From Streptomyces sp. NBC_00568 (GTDB taxonomy: Bacteria; Actinomycetota; Actinomycetes; Streptomycetales; Streptomycetaceae): 64,000 nt of DNA. Below, in pieces: positions 47,620 through 57,058 of the stretch. Each line of letters begins with the position of its first letter. Within the stretch, counting starts at the first letter, position 1. The DNA is taken from positions 1 to 64,000 of the forward strand of contig NZ_JAPENW010000001.1 in assembly GCF_026341855.1 (NCBI RefSeq). Reading direction: 5' to 3'. The notes under the pieces are model-generated. The model had not been told where the DNA came from. It did not search any database and saw only the letters and a program-made list of their open reading frames with translations. Both the position numbers and the translations under genes were made by a program.

Positions 47620-49437
47620 TCAGTGCTGGTCGGCCGGTGCGGGGCTGTCGTCGATGAAGCCGCCCGACTGGTGCCGCCACAACTTCGCGTAGGCGCCGTC
47701 CGACGCGAGAAGCTCCTGGTGCGTGCCCTGTTCGACGATGCGCCCCTGGTCGAGGACGACGAGCCGGTCCATGGTGGCGACCGTGCTCAGCCGGTGCGCC
47801 ACCACGAGCGCCGTGCGCTTCTCCATGAGCCGCCACAGCGCCTCCTGGACGAGGATCTCGCTCTCCGAGTCCAGGGCGCTGGTCGCCTCGTCGAGCAGCA
47901 GGATCGGCGCGTCGCGCAGGATCGCGCGGGCCAGGGCGACCCGCTGGCGCTGGCCGCCGGACAGCTTGATGCCGCGCTCTCCGACCATGGTGTCGAAACC
48001 GTCGGGCAGCGCGTCGGCGAACTCCGTGACGTGCGCCGCCTCGGCCGCGCGGCGGATCTCGGCGTCGCCGGCGTCCGGCCGGGCGAAGGCGATGTTGTCC
48101 CGCAGCGTGCGGTGGAACATCGCCGGGTCCTGGGGCACGTAGGCGATCAGGCTGCGCAGGTCGGCCTGGCGCAGCTTGCTGATGTCCTGGCCGCCGATCA
48201 GGATGCGGCCGTCGTCGATGTCCGTCATCCGCAGCAGCAGCCGGGTGAGCGTGGTCTTGCCCCCGCCGGACCGGCCGACCAGACCGATCTTCGCTCCGCT
48301 GGGCACGGCCAGTTCGAGCCCCGTGAAGAGCGGCTTCGCACCCCCGTGGGTGAAGGTCACCCGCTCGAAGCGGACGTCGGCGTCGCGGGACAGCAGGGGC
48401 TCCGGGGCGACCGGGTCGAGCACGGTCGGCGGCGTCAGCAGCAGTTCGGTGAACTGGGCGGCCTCCGTCATCGAGCTCTCCAGACGCCGGTAGATCTGGT
48501 TGAACTCGAACATGATCCGGGTCGCGTTGGCGTAGTAGGTGAAGGCGACCACGACCGCCTCCACGCCGTGCCCGCCCCCGCCGAGGGCGACCGCGAGCAG
48601 CAGGCCGAGCGCGTTGGTGAGCACGGACATCGGCGCGACCAGGGTGTCGATGCGCAGATTGCCGTAGTCCCACGACCGCAGGGTGAGCCGCCGCGAGGCC
48701 GCGACGCGGGACCGGTGTTCGGCCGCCTCGCGTTCCTCGGCGGCGAAGGCCCGGACGGTGTCCATGTTCATCAGGCTGTCGGCGACGTGGCCCGAGACCC
48801 GGGCGATCGCCTCCTCGCGCTGGTCGACGAGTGCCTGGCGACGGCGGATGAGGGGCACCACGCACAGGCCCGTCACGGCGATCATCACCAGGAGCCCGAC
48901 GACGAGCAGCGGTTCGTAGCGCCACAGCACCACCGATCCGAACACCAGCGGCACCAGGCTCCCGACGACCTGGAACGTCATCGTGTCGACGAATTCCTCG
49001 AAGCGGGAGGCGAAGCTCAGCACCCGCTTGGTCAGCGATCCGGCGAAGTTGTCGTGGAAGAACGAGGCGTCCTTGGCGAACAGTTCGTCCATGCCGATCA
49101 CGTACAACTGCTCGATGCCCAGGGCGTCCAGACGGTTCAGGCAGTGCAGACCGAGGCGCCAGAACGCCTCCGCCAGCAGCAGCACGCCGCCGAAGCCGAG
49201 GACGTAGGGCAGCGCCGCGCCCATGGACATACCGCTGCCGTCGCCCGCGATGCGGCCGACGAGCTTCGCGACGATGAGCGGCGCGACGTAGCTGATGCCG
49301 ATGTTGCCCAGCGCCGGCAGCAGCATCGCGGGCACCGTCAGCCGCCGGAGCCTGCCCAACTCCCTTCCGTAGTAACGGAGTGCGAGGAGCACAGAGCCCC
49401 TGCCCGGTATAGCCTTGCGCGATTCAGGCGATGCCAT
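47620..49437 (-). CDS. ABC exporter half-transporter (fused permease and ATPase)
   Basis: Type IV (ABCB-like) exporter in which the membrane domain and ATPase are fused. Residues 30-320 have six transmembrane helices; the ATPase follows with Walker A GRSGGGKTTL, Q-loop YVPQDPAMFH, signature KLSGGQRQRVALARA, Walker B ILLLDEATSALDSES and H-loop VVAHRLST. At 605 aa it is a half-transporter and would act as a homodimer, since no partner is next to it. The start ATG 49435-49437 is supported by family length. Ribosome site AGGGTTGGG is weak. The substrate is unknown; relatives move peptides, lipids or drugs. Confidence 0.92.
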   Translation of the reverse strand: MASPESRKAIPGRGSVLLALRYYGRELGRLRRLTVPAMLLPALGNIGISYVAPLIVAKLVGRIAGDGSGMSMGAALPYVLGFGGVLLLAEAFWRLGLHCLNRLDALGIEQLYVIGMDELFAKDASFFHDNFAGSLTKRVLSFASRFEEFVDTMTFQVVGSLVPLVFGSVVLWRYEPLLVVGLLVMIAVTGLCVVPLIRRRQALVDQREEAIARVSGHVADSLMNMDTVRAFAAEEREAAEHRSRVAASRRLTLRSWDYGNLRIDTLVAPMSVLTNALGLLLAVALGGGGHGVEAVVVAFTYYANATRIMFEFNQIYRRLESSMTEAAQFTELLLTPPTVLDPVAPEPLLSRDADVRFERVTFTHGGAKPLFTGLELAVPSGAKIGLVGRSGGGKTTLTRLLLRMTDIDDGRILIGGQDISKLRQADLRSLIAYVPQDPAMFHRTLRDNIAFARPDAGDAEIRRAAEAAHVTEFADALPDGFDTMVGERGIKLSGGQRQRVALARAILRDAPILLLDEATSALDSESEILVQEALWRLMEKRTALVVAHRLSTVATMDRLVVLDQGRIVEQGTHQELLASDGAYAKLWRHQSGGFIDDSPAPADQH

Positions 49438-49640
49438 CCCAACCCTGTGTCGTCGTACGGCAGCCCGCCACGCGCGACCGGTCACGAAAACGGTGATGTC
49501 CGCATATGGGCAGGCCAGGACTTGCAGTGTCCCGTGACGGTGTCCGCGCGGTCCAAGCGTTTTTCTCGGCCATCGGGCCGTCCCGGACACCCTGGACGAG
49601 CTCGGCCGAGGAGGGCCGGACGGCAGCGCCCGGGTACGAC

Positions 49641-49676
49641 AGAAGCCGCTTCCTCATCGCTGAGAAAACGGCCTCT
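49641..49676 (-). terminator. Hairpin terminator after tRNA-Pro copy 3
   Basis: Arms AGAGGCCG/CGGCTTCT with one bulge and an inner CTCA/TGAG pair form a hairpin 19 bases beyond the tRNA end. It shares the GGCCGTTTTC motif with the terminators of the other two copies. Confidence 0.6.
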
Positions 49677-49694
49677 GAACCACGACTCAAAAAG

Positions 49695-49768
<74 letters not shown>

Positions 49769-49975
49769 GTGCCCGTCTGACCTGGGGTTTCCCCTGGTTG
49801 GACGTGCACGGAAACAATACCGCACTCGTGACGGTGGTCGCGCACCCGTTTTCCGCCGACCGGGCGGCCGGCGCCACGTGGAAGCGGGTGGGCGGCACGT
49901 GTCCGGTGCCGGCCCGGAGCCCGGTCGAGGTCGCCGAGATCCGCGTACGACGATCTCGGCGACGTACGGCCGTAC

Positions 49976-51580
49976 CTAGCCCGACCTGCCCCGACCCGCA
50001 CGGACCGGGGTGACCGGTTCCCGCTGTCCCAGGGGCACGGGGCCGTCGGCGCGCACCAGATTGCGGATCGCGGGCACCGACAGCAGGGCCGTGGAGACGA
50101 CGAGGGTCATGACACCGGCCAGGAGAAGGACGTGGTCGGCGCCGAGGGCCGCGGCGGCGGGTCCCGCAAGTGCCTGGCCGACGGGCATCATCGCCAGGGA
50201 GCCGGCGACGTCGTAGGCGTGGATGCGGTTGAGGACGTCGGGCGCGACCTGCGTCTGCACACTGGTCGCCCACATCACGCCCCACAGTGACGTGCCCGCG
50301 CCGGCGATCACCGCTCCCGCCGACATGGCGGCCACACCGAGCCCAGCCCCGACGGACGCCGGGAAGCACGCGAAGGCGAAGAGGGCGAAGGAACCGGCGC
50401 GCAGCATGCGGCGCGGCCGCAGCCGCAGCGCGACGAGCCCGCCGATGACGGTGCCGGCGCCCAGGGCGGAGTTGATCAGGCCGTAGGCGCGCGGGCCGTG
50501 CTCCCGCACCACCTCGGTCGCCACCAGCGGTACCGTCGGGCCCCAGATGGAGATCATGTAGACGCACCAGATGACGATGACGGCCCACATCCAGGTACGG
50601 GATCTGAACTCCCGCCACCCTTCGGCGAGATCGGCCTTGAAGCTGCCGCTGTGCGCCCGGCTTCCGGGAGCGGCCGGGGGCAGGCGGAGCAGCAGCAGGC
50701 ACAGGGCGCTGAGCGCGAAGGTGGCGGCGTGGGCCACGAAGACCCCGCCCGCGGAGGCGAACGCCACCAGCAGACCCGCGAGGGCGGGGCCGGCGAGCTG
50801 GGCGGAGGACTCGGCGATCCGGATGGCGCCGTTGGCGCCCTGCACGTCGGTGGCGAGGCGCGGCACGGTGCTGGCGACGCCGGGCTGGAAGACCGCGCCC
50901 GCCACGCCGTTGGCCGCGCCGATCACGCAGATCTGCCAGAGGACCACGTGGTCGGCGAAGAACAGGGCGGCGGCGACCGCCTGGGCCACCAGCCGCACGA
51001 GGTCGGCGCCGATCATCAGCTTGCGGGTGCTGAACCGGTCGGCGATCACTCCGCCGAAGATCACCAGTCCGGCGAAAGGGGCGGCCGACGCGGCCATGGC
51101 GACGCCGACGGCACCCACCCCGTAGCCGTACTGCAGCAATCCCGCGGCGAGGGCCACCGGCAGCATGGTGTCGCCGAGCCGGGCCATGGCGCGCGCGACG
51201 AAGAACAGGGCGAAGTCGCGCGACCAGACCGGCCGCGCCGGCCGGTCGGCAACGATGTCAGGCCGGACGGGACCCGAGCCCGCCACCGTGGACGCCTCGC
51301 TCCACGGCTCAGCTGATCCGCCCCGGGCCACACCGACGCCGGTCGATCTGCGACCCGCCGATCCATGGTCCGCCGAGCCGCGCTCTGCCACACCGTCGCC
51401 TTCCGAGACGCGCCCGGCCACACAGACATCCGCGTGACTACGCCCCACCGATCCGTCGTCCGCCGAGCCGTCCTCGGCCGGGTTGCGCCCCGCCGATCCG
51501 TCCGCAGCCGACCTGTCCGCCGGCGCGCGGTCCGAGCGCTCTGCGCGCAGTGGTTCCTCGCCCGATGACGTCATGGTCAT
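49976..51580 (-). CDS. MFS transporter (EntS-type, 12 helices) with long disordered N terminus
   Basis: Efflux transporter of the MFS_3 group. Twelve helices span about residues 120-520, starting FALFFVARAMARLGDTMLPVALAAG, with motif A in FGGVIADRFSTRKLMIGADL. Before them the first 110 residues are hydrophilic, Gly/Ser/Asp/Arg-rich and built from irregular copies of DGSAxR/GSA-type units (for example AEDGSADDGS), unusual for the family. ATG 51578-51580 is preferred over a longer frame because GGGGGAAGG precedes it; a start inside the low-complexity part cannot be excluded. Substrate class unknown. Confidence 0.85.
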   Translation of the reverse strand: MTMTSSGEEPLRAERSDRAPADRSAADGSAGRNPAEDGSADDGSVGRSHADVCVAGRVSEGDGVAERGSADHGSAGRRSTGVGVARGGSAEPWSEASTVAGSGPVRPDIVADRPARPVWSRDFALFFVARAMARLGDTMLPVALAAGLLQYGYGVGAVGVAMAASAAPFAGLVIFGGVIADRFSTRKLMIGADLVRLVAQAVAAALFFADHVVLWQICVIGAANGVAGAVFQPGVASTVPRLATDVQGANGAIRIAESSAQLAGPALAGLLVAFASAGGVFVAHAATFALSALCLLLLRLPPAAPGSRAHSGSFKADLAEGWREFRSRTWMWAVIVIWCVYMISIWGPTVPLVATEVVREHGPRAYGLINSALGAGTVIGGLVALRLRPRRMLRAGSFALFAFACFPASVGAGLGVAAMSAGAVIAGAGTSLWGVMWATSVQTQVAPDVLNRIHAYDVAGSLAMMPVGQALAGPAAAALGADHVLLLAGVMTLVVSTALLSVPAIRNLVRADGPVPLGQREPVTPVRAGRGRSG

Positions 51581-51695
51581 CCCGCTCGCACCTTCCCCCT
51601 GGCCCCGCCCCGCGGCTCCCCCACGAAGCGCCCGTCCCGCTCCCCACTCCCTTTTCCGGATCATGCCACGGGGCGCCGACAGCGCCGAGGCCTTT

Positions 51696-52055
51696 TCAGC
51701 CGGCGGACGGGAGCCCCAATTCGGGGTGGGCGTCGATCAGCCGGGGCGGGGCCGCCTGGCGCCAGGAGTCGGCGAGGATGTCACGGAGTTCGCCGTCGTC
51801 CTCCAGCGCGGAGAGCCGGGCCCGGACCCAGGCGAAACCGGCTTCGTGGTCGGCGATCCAGAACTTCCCCGGCTCGGCCAGGACGAGTTCGTCGCGCTCC
51901 TCCTTCGGGCAGCGCACGGCGATGGAGGTCTCCGCCTCGGGCAGCGTGACGAACATCTTTCCCGCGACCCGGAAGGTGGGCATGCTCCAGGCGATCTTCT
52001 CCGTCGTGTCCGGCAGGGAGAGGGCGATACGGCGTACGTCTTCGGCATCCGGCAT
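51696..52055 (-). CDS. MmcQ/YjbR-family protein
   Basis: Small cytosolic protein of 119 aa with the CyaY-like double-wing fold sometimes called DNA-binding. Pattern: DVRRIALSLPDTTEKIAWSMPTFRVAGKMFVTL and a C-terminal LRDILADSWRQAAPPRL. Biological function is not established for the family. The start ATG 52053-52055 is the only one giving the family length, but an in-frame GTG three codons earlier is possible. It lies downstream of a strong terminator, so has its own transcript. Confidence 0.85.
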   Translation of the reverse strand: MPDAEDVRRIALSLPDTTEKIAWSMPTFRVAGKMFVTLPEAETSIAVRCPKEERDELVLAEPGKFWIADHEAGFAWVRARLSALEDDGELRDILADSWRQAAPPRLIDAHPELGLPSAG

Positions 52056-52127
52056 GAGACGCACGGTAGCCAATGGCACTGACATCGACGCGACGAAGCA
52101 CGACGTCAGCGGCGTTCCCGACGCGGC

Positions 52128-52179
52128 GGGGCCGCCAGAGACCGGAGACCGGACCCCGGTCTCCGTCTCCGGCGGCCCC
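52128..52179 (-). terminator. Long hairpin terminator after the GNAT gene
   Basis: GGGGCCGCC and GGCGGCCCC outer arms continue inward through near-complementary GGAGACCGG/CCGGTCTCC, giving more than 20 pairs. It lies 66 bases beyond the GNAT stop codon on the minus strand. Confidence 0.7.
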
Positions 52180-52244
52180 GATCCGGCGGTGTCTCCCCGC
52201 CGGGCCCTCACGTGTGTCCGCGCGGCCGCGGGGGCCGAGGCCGG

Positions 52245-52781
52245 TCACGTGTCGTCCGCGAGCGCTCCCTGCCTCTTGTAGAAGATCGTCGTCGGACGCA
52301 GTTCGCCCGAGGGCGTGGCCGCGTAGTCGGGTATGGCCCCGAGCCGGGTCCAGCCCGCCGAGAGGTAGAGGGACTCGGCGGGGCTGTCGGTCTCGGTGTC
52401 CAGGTGGAGGAGGGTGACTCCGGCGGCGGCCGCCTCCGTCTCCGCGGTCGCGAGGAGCGTCCGGCCGAGGCCCTGCCCGCGGCCGTCCCGGTGCACCATC
52501 AGCTTGACGAGTTCGGCGCGGTGGCGGCTGTTCGGCTTGTCCGGGAACGCGAGGGCGACGGTGCCGAGCAGCCGGTCACCGCCGTGGGCCACCCAGACCG
52601 CGAGGTGCCCCGCCGAGACCGCGGCCGCGCGCTCCCGCCACCAGGCGACGGCCGCCGCCCGGTCGAGCGGGGCGAGGAACCCGATCGAGGCGCCGCCCTC
52701 CACGGTGTCGATGAGCAGGTCCGCCAACTCGTCTGCGGCTGCGAGGAGTTCGGCTGAGGTGAGGCGCGCGACGGTGCTCAC
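52245..52781 (-). CDS. GNAT-family N-acetyltransferase
   Basis: Acetyl-CoA-dependent transferase of 178 aa. The fold is seen in VWVAHGGDRLLGTVALAF, RAELVKLMVHRDGRGQGLGRTLLATAE (acetyl-CoA pyrophosphate loop RGQGLG), and LHLDTETDSPAESLYLSAGW. The GTG start (52779-52781) overlaps the stop of the XRE/cupin regulator (GTGA), so the two are co-translated and the regulator probably controls the acetyltransferase. The acceptor is unknown; antibiotic, amino acid or protein substrates are all possible. Confidence 0.9.
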   Translation of the reverse strand: MSTVARLTSAELLAAADELADLLIDTVEGGASIGFLAPLDRAAAVAWWRERAAAVSAGHLAVWVAHGGDRLLGTVALAFPDKPNSRHRAELVKLMVHRDGRGQGLGRTLLATAETEAAAAGVTLLHLDTETDSPAESLYLSAGWTRLGAIPDYAATPSGELRPTTIFYKRQGALADDT

Positions 52782-53350
52782 GGCAGCACCACCGCCAGCG
52801 CGTACCGCACGTCCGCGGGGCCGGGGCAGCGAAAGCGCGTCGGGCCCCACACCCGCAGCCGGAGGCAGTCGCCGGCGCCGAGGCGGTGTTCGGCATCCTG
52901 CGCGGTCACGTCGAGCGTTCCGCCGAGGACCCAGATGTGCTGCTCCAGGCCGGGCACGGGAGGCCTGTCGTACGCGATGTCCGCGCCCGCCGTGAGCCTC
53001 CCCTCGACCAGTTCACCGCGGAGTCCCGGATGCGGCGGCGACACCGATCGCCGGACGAAGCCGGAGGCCTTGTCCGTCCAGACCGCCTGGTCGGCGGCGC
53101 GGACCAGCAGGGCGGGTTCTCCCTCCACCTCGCTGAGCAGATGCGACATGGTCCGCCCGTACACATGGCAGAGGCGGTTCAGGAGGGAGGCCGTGGGGCT
53201 GATCTCGGCGCGCTCGGCGCGGGAGAGGGTCGACCGGCTGATCCCACTGCGCTCGGCCAACTCGCCCAGGGTCCAGCCCCGTTCGGCCCTCAGCTCGGCC
53301 AGTCGGGCCCCGAGCCGGGCGTCGACGGCGGCATCGTCATCAGTTCCCAT
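52778..53350 (-). CDS. XRE-family regulator with C-terminal cupin domain
   Basis: A 190-aa DNA-binding regulator. The helix-turn-helix covers residues 10-65 (LRAERGWTLGELAERSGISRSTLSRAERAE), and the cupin sensor 105-185 (VPGLEQHIWVLGGTLDVT, GDCLRLRV). Such HTH-cupin proteins typically repress a neighbour until a small ligand binds the barrel. The stop overlaps the start of the GNAT gene. It lies 43 bases after the LysR gene's stop on the same strand. ATG 53348-53350 is used. Confidence 0.9.
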   Translation of the reverse strand: MGTDDDAAVDARLGARLAELRAERGWTLGELAERSGISRSTLSRAERAEISPTASLLNRLCHVYGRTMSHLLSEVEGEPALLVRAADQAVWTDKASGFVRRSVSPPHPGLRGELVEGRLTAGADIAYDRPPVPGLEQHIWVLGGTLDVTAQDAEHRLGAGDCLRLRVWGPTRFRCPGPADVRYALAVVLP

Positions 53351-53393
53351 ATTCGGGATGCTATCCCAGATACGAGATGACGAGCCGTCGGGC

Positions 53394-54299
53394 TCAGTCC
53401 ACGGTCGCCGCTCGGGTCAGAGCGTCCAGGACGGGCCGGATCAGCGGATGGTCCTCCGCGCCACGGCGTACGGCGGCGAAGACGCGGCGGGTGGGCGCGA
53501 CGCCGTCGACGGGGCGGACGACGACACCGGTGAGCTCCATGCCGCGCAGCGCCGAGCGGGGCACCAGAGCGACGCCGGCGTCGGCGGAGGCGAGGGCGAC
53601 GACGGCACGGAAGTCGTCCGAGGAATGTTCCAGGCGCGGCTGGAATCCCGCGTTCTCGCAGGCCAGGACCACCACGTCGTGGCAGGGATTGCCCGGGTAC
53701 GGGCCGATCCACGGATCCTTGGCCAGCTCGGCGAGCGGCACCTCCTCCGCGTCGGCCAGGCGGTGGCTCACAGGGACGACCGCGTCGAAGGGCTCGGCGT
53801 AGAGCGGGACGTGCGTCAGCCGCGGGTCGTCCGCGTCCGGGGCACCCCGGTACTCGACGGCCACCGCGATGTCGACCTGCCGGTCCAGCACCATCGGCAG
53901 GCTGGCGTCGCCCTCGGCGTCGTGGACCCGGAGACGGATGCCGGGGGCCGTGACGGCGAGGCGGGCCAGCGCGGGAGCCACGACCAGGCCGATGCCGGTC
54001 GCGAAGGAGGCCACGGTGACCGTACCGGCGGAACCCGAGCTGTACGCGGCCAGCTCGGCTTCCGCGCGCTCCAGTTGGGCGAGGACGGCGTTGGTGTGTC
54101 CGAGCAGGATCTCGCCGGCGGCTGTCAGCCGTACGCCCTTGGCACCGCGCTCGACCAGCCGGTGGCCCGTCTCCTGCTCCAGGGCGGTCAGCTGCTGCGA
54201 GACCGCCGAGGGCGTGAGATAGAGCGCGGCGGCTGCCGCCGTCACCGTGCGGTGGTCGGCCACCGCACGAAGGATGTGGAGCCGCCGCGCTTCGATCAT
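53394..54299 (-). CDS. LysR-family transcriptional regulator
   Basis: A 301-aa regulator. The winged helix occupies residues 1-60 (HILRAVADHRTVTAAAAALYL, PSAVSQQLTALEQETG) and the two-lobed ligand domain runs from VTVASFATGIG to about residue 290. The start is ATG 54297-54299. It is upstream of the XRE/GNAT pair on the same strand and downstream of kbl with a hairpin between, so its target is not obvious; it could regulate the threonine-catabolic genes or genes outside the window. Confidence 0.9.
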   Translation of the reverse strand: MIEARRLHILRAVADHRTVTAAAAALYLTPSAVSQQLTALEQETGHRLVERGAKGVRLTAAGEILLGHTNAVLAQLERAEAELAAYSSGSAGTVTVASFATGIGLVVAPALARLAVTAPGIRLRVHDAEGDASLPMVLDRQVDIAVAVEYRGAPDADDPRLTHVPLYAEPFDAVVPVSHRLADAEEVPLAELAKDPWIGPYPGNPCHDVVVLACENAGFQPRLEHSSDDFRAVVALASADAGVALVPRSALRGMELTGVVVRPVDGVAPTRRVFAAVRRGAEDHPLIRPVLDALTRAATVD

Positions 54300-54402
54300 G
54301 CGACCGATTCTCTCAGGTCACACGCCTTTCCCGGCCATCAGGCCGGAGTGCACCCCCGGGCGCGAGGGCGCACACACGCTCGGCCGTACACGGCCGCGAG
54401 CA

Positions 54403-54438
54403 CCCGCACGCCGCCCGGGGCCGCCGGGGCCGTGCGGG
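54403..54438 (-). terminator. Hairpin downstream of kbl
   Basis: CCCGCACG (54403-54410) pairs with CGTGCGGG (54431-54438) around a GC-rich 20-base section that can itself fold. It lies 44 bases beyond the kbl stop. Confidence 0.5.
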
Positions 54439-54481
54439 CACCTGCGGTTCCGGCCGCTGTCGGGCCGAGGGCGCGCGCCCG

Positions 54482-55678
54482 TCAGGCGTCGAGTTCCGCC
54501 CGCGCCGCCACGAAGGCGTCCACGGCCCGGTTCACGTCCTCGGTGGAGTGTCCCGCGGACAGCTGGACCCGGATACGGGCCTGTCCCTGCGGAACGACCG
54601 GGTAGGAGAAGCCGATCACGTACACGCCGCGCTCCAGGAGCAGTTCCGCCATGCGGCCGGCGACGGACGCGTCACCGATCATGACGGGAGCGATCGCGTG
54701 GTCGCCGGGGAGGATGTCGAAGCCCTCCGCGGTCATCCGGGACCGGAACAGCGCGGTGTTCTCGGCGAGCCGGACGCGCAGGTCGTCGGCGGACTCCAGC
54801 AGGTCGATGACCTTGAGGGAGGCCGCGGCGATCACCGGGGCGAGCGTGTTCGAGAAGAGGTACGGGCGGGACCGCTGGCGCAGCAGGGCGACGATCTCGG
54901 CGCGGGCCGCGACGTAACCACCGGAGGCGCCGCCCAGGGCCTTGCCGAGAGTGCCGGTGATGATGTCGACGCGGTCCATGACGCCGTGCAGCTCGGGGGT
55001 TCCGCGGCCGCCGGGACCGACGAAGCCCACCGCGTGCGAGTCGTCGACCATGACCATCGCGTCGTAGCGCTCGGCGAGGTCGCAGATCTCCTTGAGCGGA
55101 GCGACGTAGCCGTCCATGGAGAACACGCCGTCGGTGACGATCAGACGGCGGCGGGCGTCGGAGGCCTCCTTGAGCTGGGCCTCCAGATCGGCCATGTCGC
55201 GGTTGGCGTACCGGAAGCGGCGCGCCTTGGACAGCCGGATGCCGTCGATGATCGACGCGTGGTTGAGGGCGTCGGAGATGACCGCGTCCTCGGCGCCGAG
55301 CAGGGTCTCGAAGACACCGCCGTTGGCGTCGAAGCAGGAGGAGTAGAGGATCGTGTCCTCCTGGCCGAGGAACGCGGACAGCCGCGCCTCCAGCTCCTTG
55401 TGCACCTCCTGCGTACCGCAGATGAAGCGCACGGAGGCCATGCCGTAGCCCCAGCGGTCGAGCGCCTCGTGGGCGGCGGCGACGACCTCGGGGTGGTCGG
55501 CGAGGCCGAGGTAGTTGTTCGCGCAGAAGTTGAGGACCTCACCGGGGCGGCCGCCCGCGGTGACGTTCACGGTCGCGGACTGCGGGCTGCCGATGACCCG
55601 TTCGGGCTTGTGCAGCCCGGCGGCGCGGATCTCTTCGAGGGTGGTGCGGAGGTCGTCACGGACGGAGTCGAACATCAT
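54482..55678 (-). CDS. kbl: Glycine C-acetyltransferase (2-amino-3-ketobutyrate CoA ligase)
   Basis: PLP enzyme that splits 2-amino-3-oxobutyrate with CoA to glycine and acetyl-CoA. The 398-aa protein shows the alpha-oxoamine synthase pattern: [19 protein letters not shown]-like [29 protein letters not shown] with the PLP-ring His, and [16 protein letters not shown] with the Schiff-base Lys. Two adjacent ATGs (55678, 55675) fit the AAGGAA site. It follows tdh by 16 bases, so the pair converts threonine to glycine plus acetyl-CoA in two steps. A longer frame to 55768 overlaps tdh and is rejected. Confidence 0.96.
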   Translation of the reverse strand: MMFDSVRDDLRTTLEEIRAAGLHKPERVIGSPQSATVNVTAGGRPGEVLNFCANNYLGLADHPEVVAAAHEALDRWGYGMASVRFICGTQEVHKELEARLSAFLGQEDTILYSSCFDANGGVFETLLGAEDAVISDALNHASIIDGIRLSKARRFRYANRDMADLEAQLKEASDARRRLIVTDGVFSMDGYVAPLKEICDLAERYDAMVMVDDSHAVGFVGPGGRGTPELHGVMDRVDIITGTLGKALGGASGGYVAARAEIVALLRQRSRPYLFSNTLAPVIAAASLKVIDLLESADDLRVRLAENTALFRSRMTAEGFDILPGDHAIAPVMIGDASVAGRMAELLLERGVYVIGFSYPVVPQGQARIRVQLSAGHSTEDVNRAVDAFVAARAELDA

Positions 55679-55694
55679 CAGTTCCTTAGAGTCC

Positions 55695-56723
55695 TCAGAG
55701 GGTCCAGTCGAGAATGACCTTGCCGCCGCGGCCGCTGGCCGCGTCGGCGAATGCTTCCTCGTAGTCACGGAATCCGTACCGGCCGGTGATCACGGGGGCG
55801 AGGTCGAGGCCGCCCTCCAGGAGGACCGACATCGCGTACCACGTCTCGAACATCTCGCGGCCGTAGATGCCCTTGATCGTGATCATGGAGGTGACGATCC
55901 GGGACCAGTCGACCGGGAACTCCTGGGACGGCAGGCCCAGCATCGCGATGCGTCCGCCGTGCGTCATGTTGGCGATCATGTCGCGCATCGCCTCGGGGCG
56001 GCCGGACATCTCCAGGCCGATGTCGAAGCCCTCGCGCAGGCCGAGCGTGCGCTGACCGTCGGCGATGGTCGAGCTCGCGACGTTGAGGGCGAGGCTGACG
56101 CCGATCTTGCGGGCCAGCTCCAGGCGCTCCTCGCTGACGTCGGTGATGACGACGTTGCGGGCGCCCGCGTGGCGCGCCACCGCCGCGGCCATCAGGCCGA
56201 TCGGTCCGGCGCCGGTGATCAGGACGTCCTCGCCGACCAGCGGGAAGGACAGCGCGGTGTGCACGGCGTTGCCGAACGGGTCGAAGATCGCGGCGACGTC
56301 GAGGTCGACCGGGACGCGGTGCACCCACACGTTCTGGGCGGGCAGTACGACGTACTCGGCGAACGCGCCGTCGCGGCCGACGCCGAGGCCGACGGTGGCA
56401 CGGCAGAGGTGGCGCCGCCCGGCGAGACAGTTGCGGCACTTGCCGCAGACCAGGTGTCCCTCACCGCTGACGCGGTCGCCGATGTTGATGTCGGCGACGT
56501 CGCGGCCGGTCTCGACGACCTCGCCGACGAACTCGTGCCCAAGGACGAGCGGCGTCTTGATGGCCTGCTGCGCCCAGCCGTCCCAGTTGCGGATGTGCAG
56601 GTCGGTGCCGCAGATCCCGGTCCTGAGGACCTTGATCAGTACGTCACCGGGGCCGGCCTGCGGCTCCGGAACGTCCGTGAGCCAGAGTCCGGGCTCCGCC
56701 TTCTCCTTGACCAGCGCCTTCAC
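55695..56723 (-). CDS. tdh: L-threonine 3-dehydrogenase
   Basis: Zinc-dependent medium-chain dehydrogenase that oxidises L-threonine to 2-amino-3-oxobutyrate with NAD+. In the 342-aa protein the catalytic zinc site is [12 protein letters not shown] and [13 protein letters not shown], the structural zinc cysteines are in [19 protein letters not shown], and the Rossmann motif is [18 protein letters not shown]. The spacing and the HIRNWD motif identify Tdh among its relatives. The start is ATG 56721-56723 with AGGAGCC upstream. First gene of the tdh-kbl operon. Confidence 0.96.
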   Translation of the reverse strand: MKALVKEKAEPGLWLTDVPEPQAGPGDVLIKVLRTGICGTDLHIRNWDGWAQQAIKTPLVLGHEFVGEVVETGRDVADINIGDRVSGEGHLVCGKCRNCLAGRRHLCRATVGLGVGRDGAFAEYVVLPAQNVWVHRVPVDLDVAAIFDPFGNAVHTALSFPLVGEDVLITGAGPIGLMAAAVARHAGARNVVITDVSEERLELARKIGVSLALNVASSTIADGQRTLGLREGFDIGLEMSGRPEAMRDMIANMTHGGRIAMLGLPSQEFPVDWSRIVTSMITIKGIYGREMFETWYAMSVLLEGGLDLAPVITGRYGFRDYEEAFADAASGRGGKVILDWTL

Positions 56724-57058
56724 TCGACGGCTCCTGTGCGTGAGGTCCCGGGAACGGGCACGCCGAAGGGGCCCGCACCGGGGAGAGGGGTGAATTCACC
56801 CAGAAATCTGCCGTACGACGGTGCCCCCGGTCCATCGAGGATTTCTTAAGCGCGGCCCCAGCTTTCCTTCACACCCCAGTTCTCCCTAGCCCTGCCCGGG
56901 GTCGGATGTCGGGCCGCCGGAGTGGCCCAAGAGAGGGACCGCGGTGCCGGAGGTGACTACGTGGACATGCGTGATCCCCGTCCCATGGGGGCTCATCACA
57001 TGCATCAAGCAGGTCCCGGGGCGGCCGGCAGGGCCGACTCCCGCGTCCCGGCACGTCG
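56724..57058. other. Gene-free region between tdh and the conservon operon
   Basis: About 335 bases with only short open frames of no recognisable similarity. The tdh promoter should lie in the left half. The right half follows the end of the conservon operon; I see no clear terminator there. Confidence 0.5.

Noticed and set aside
56869..57054. Small ORFs between tdh and the conservon operon
   Set aside because: No ribosome binding site, biased composition and no similarity.
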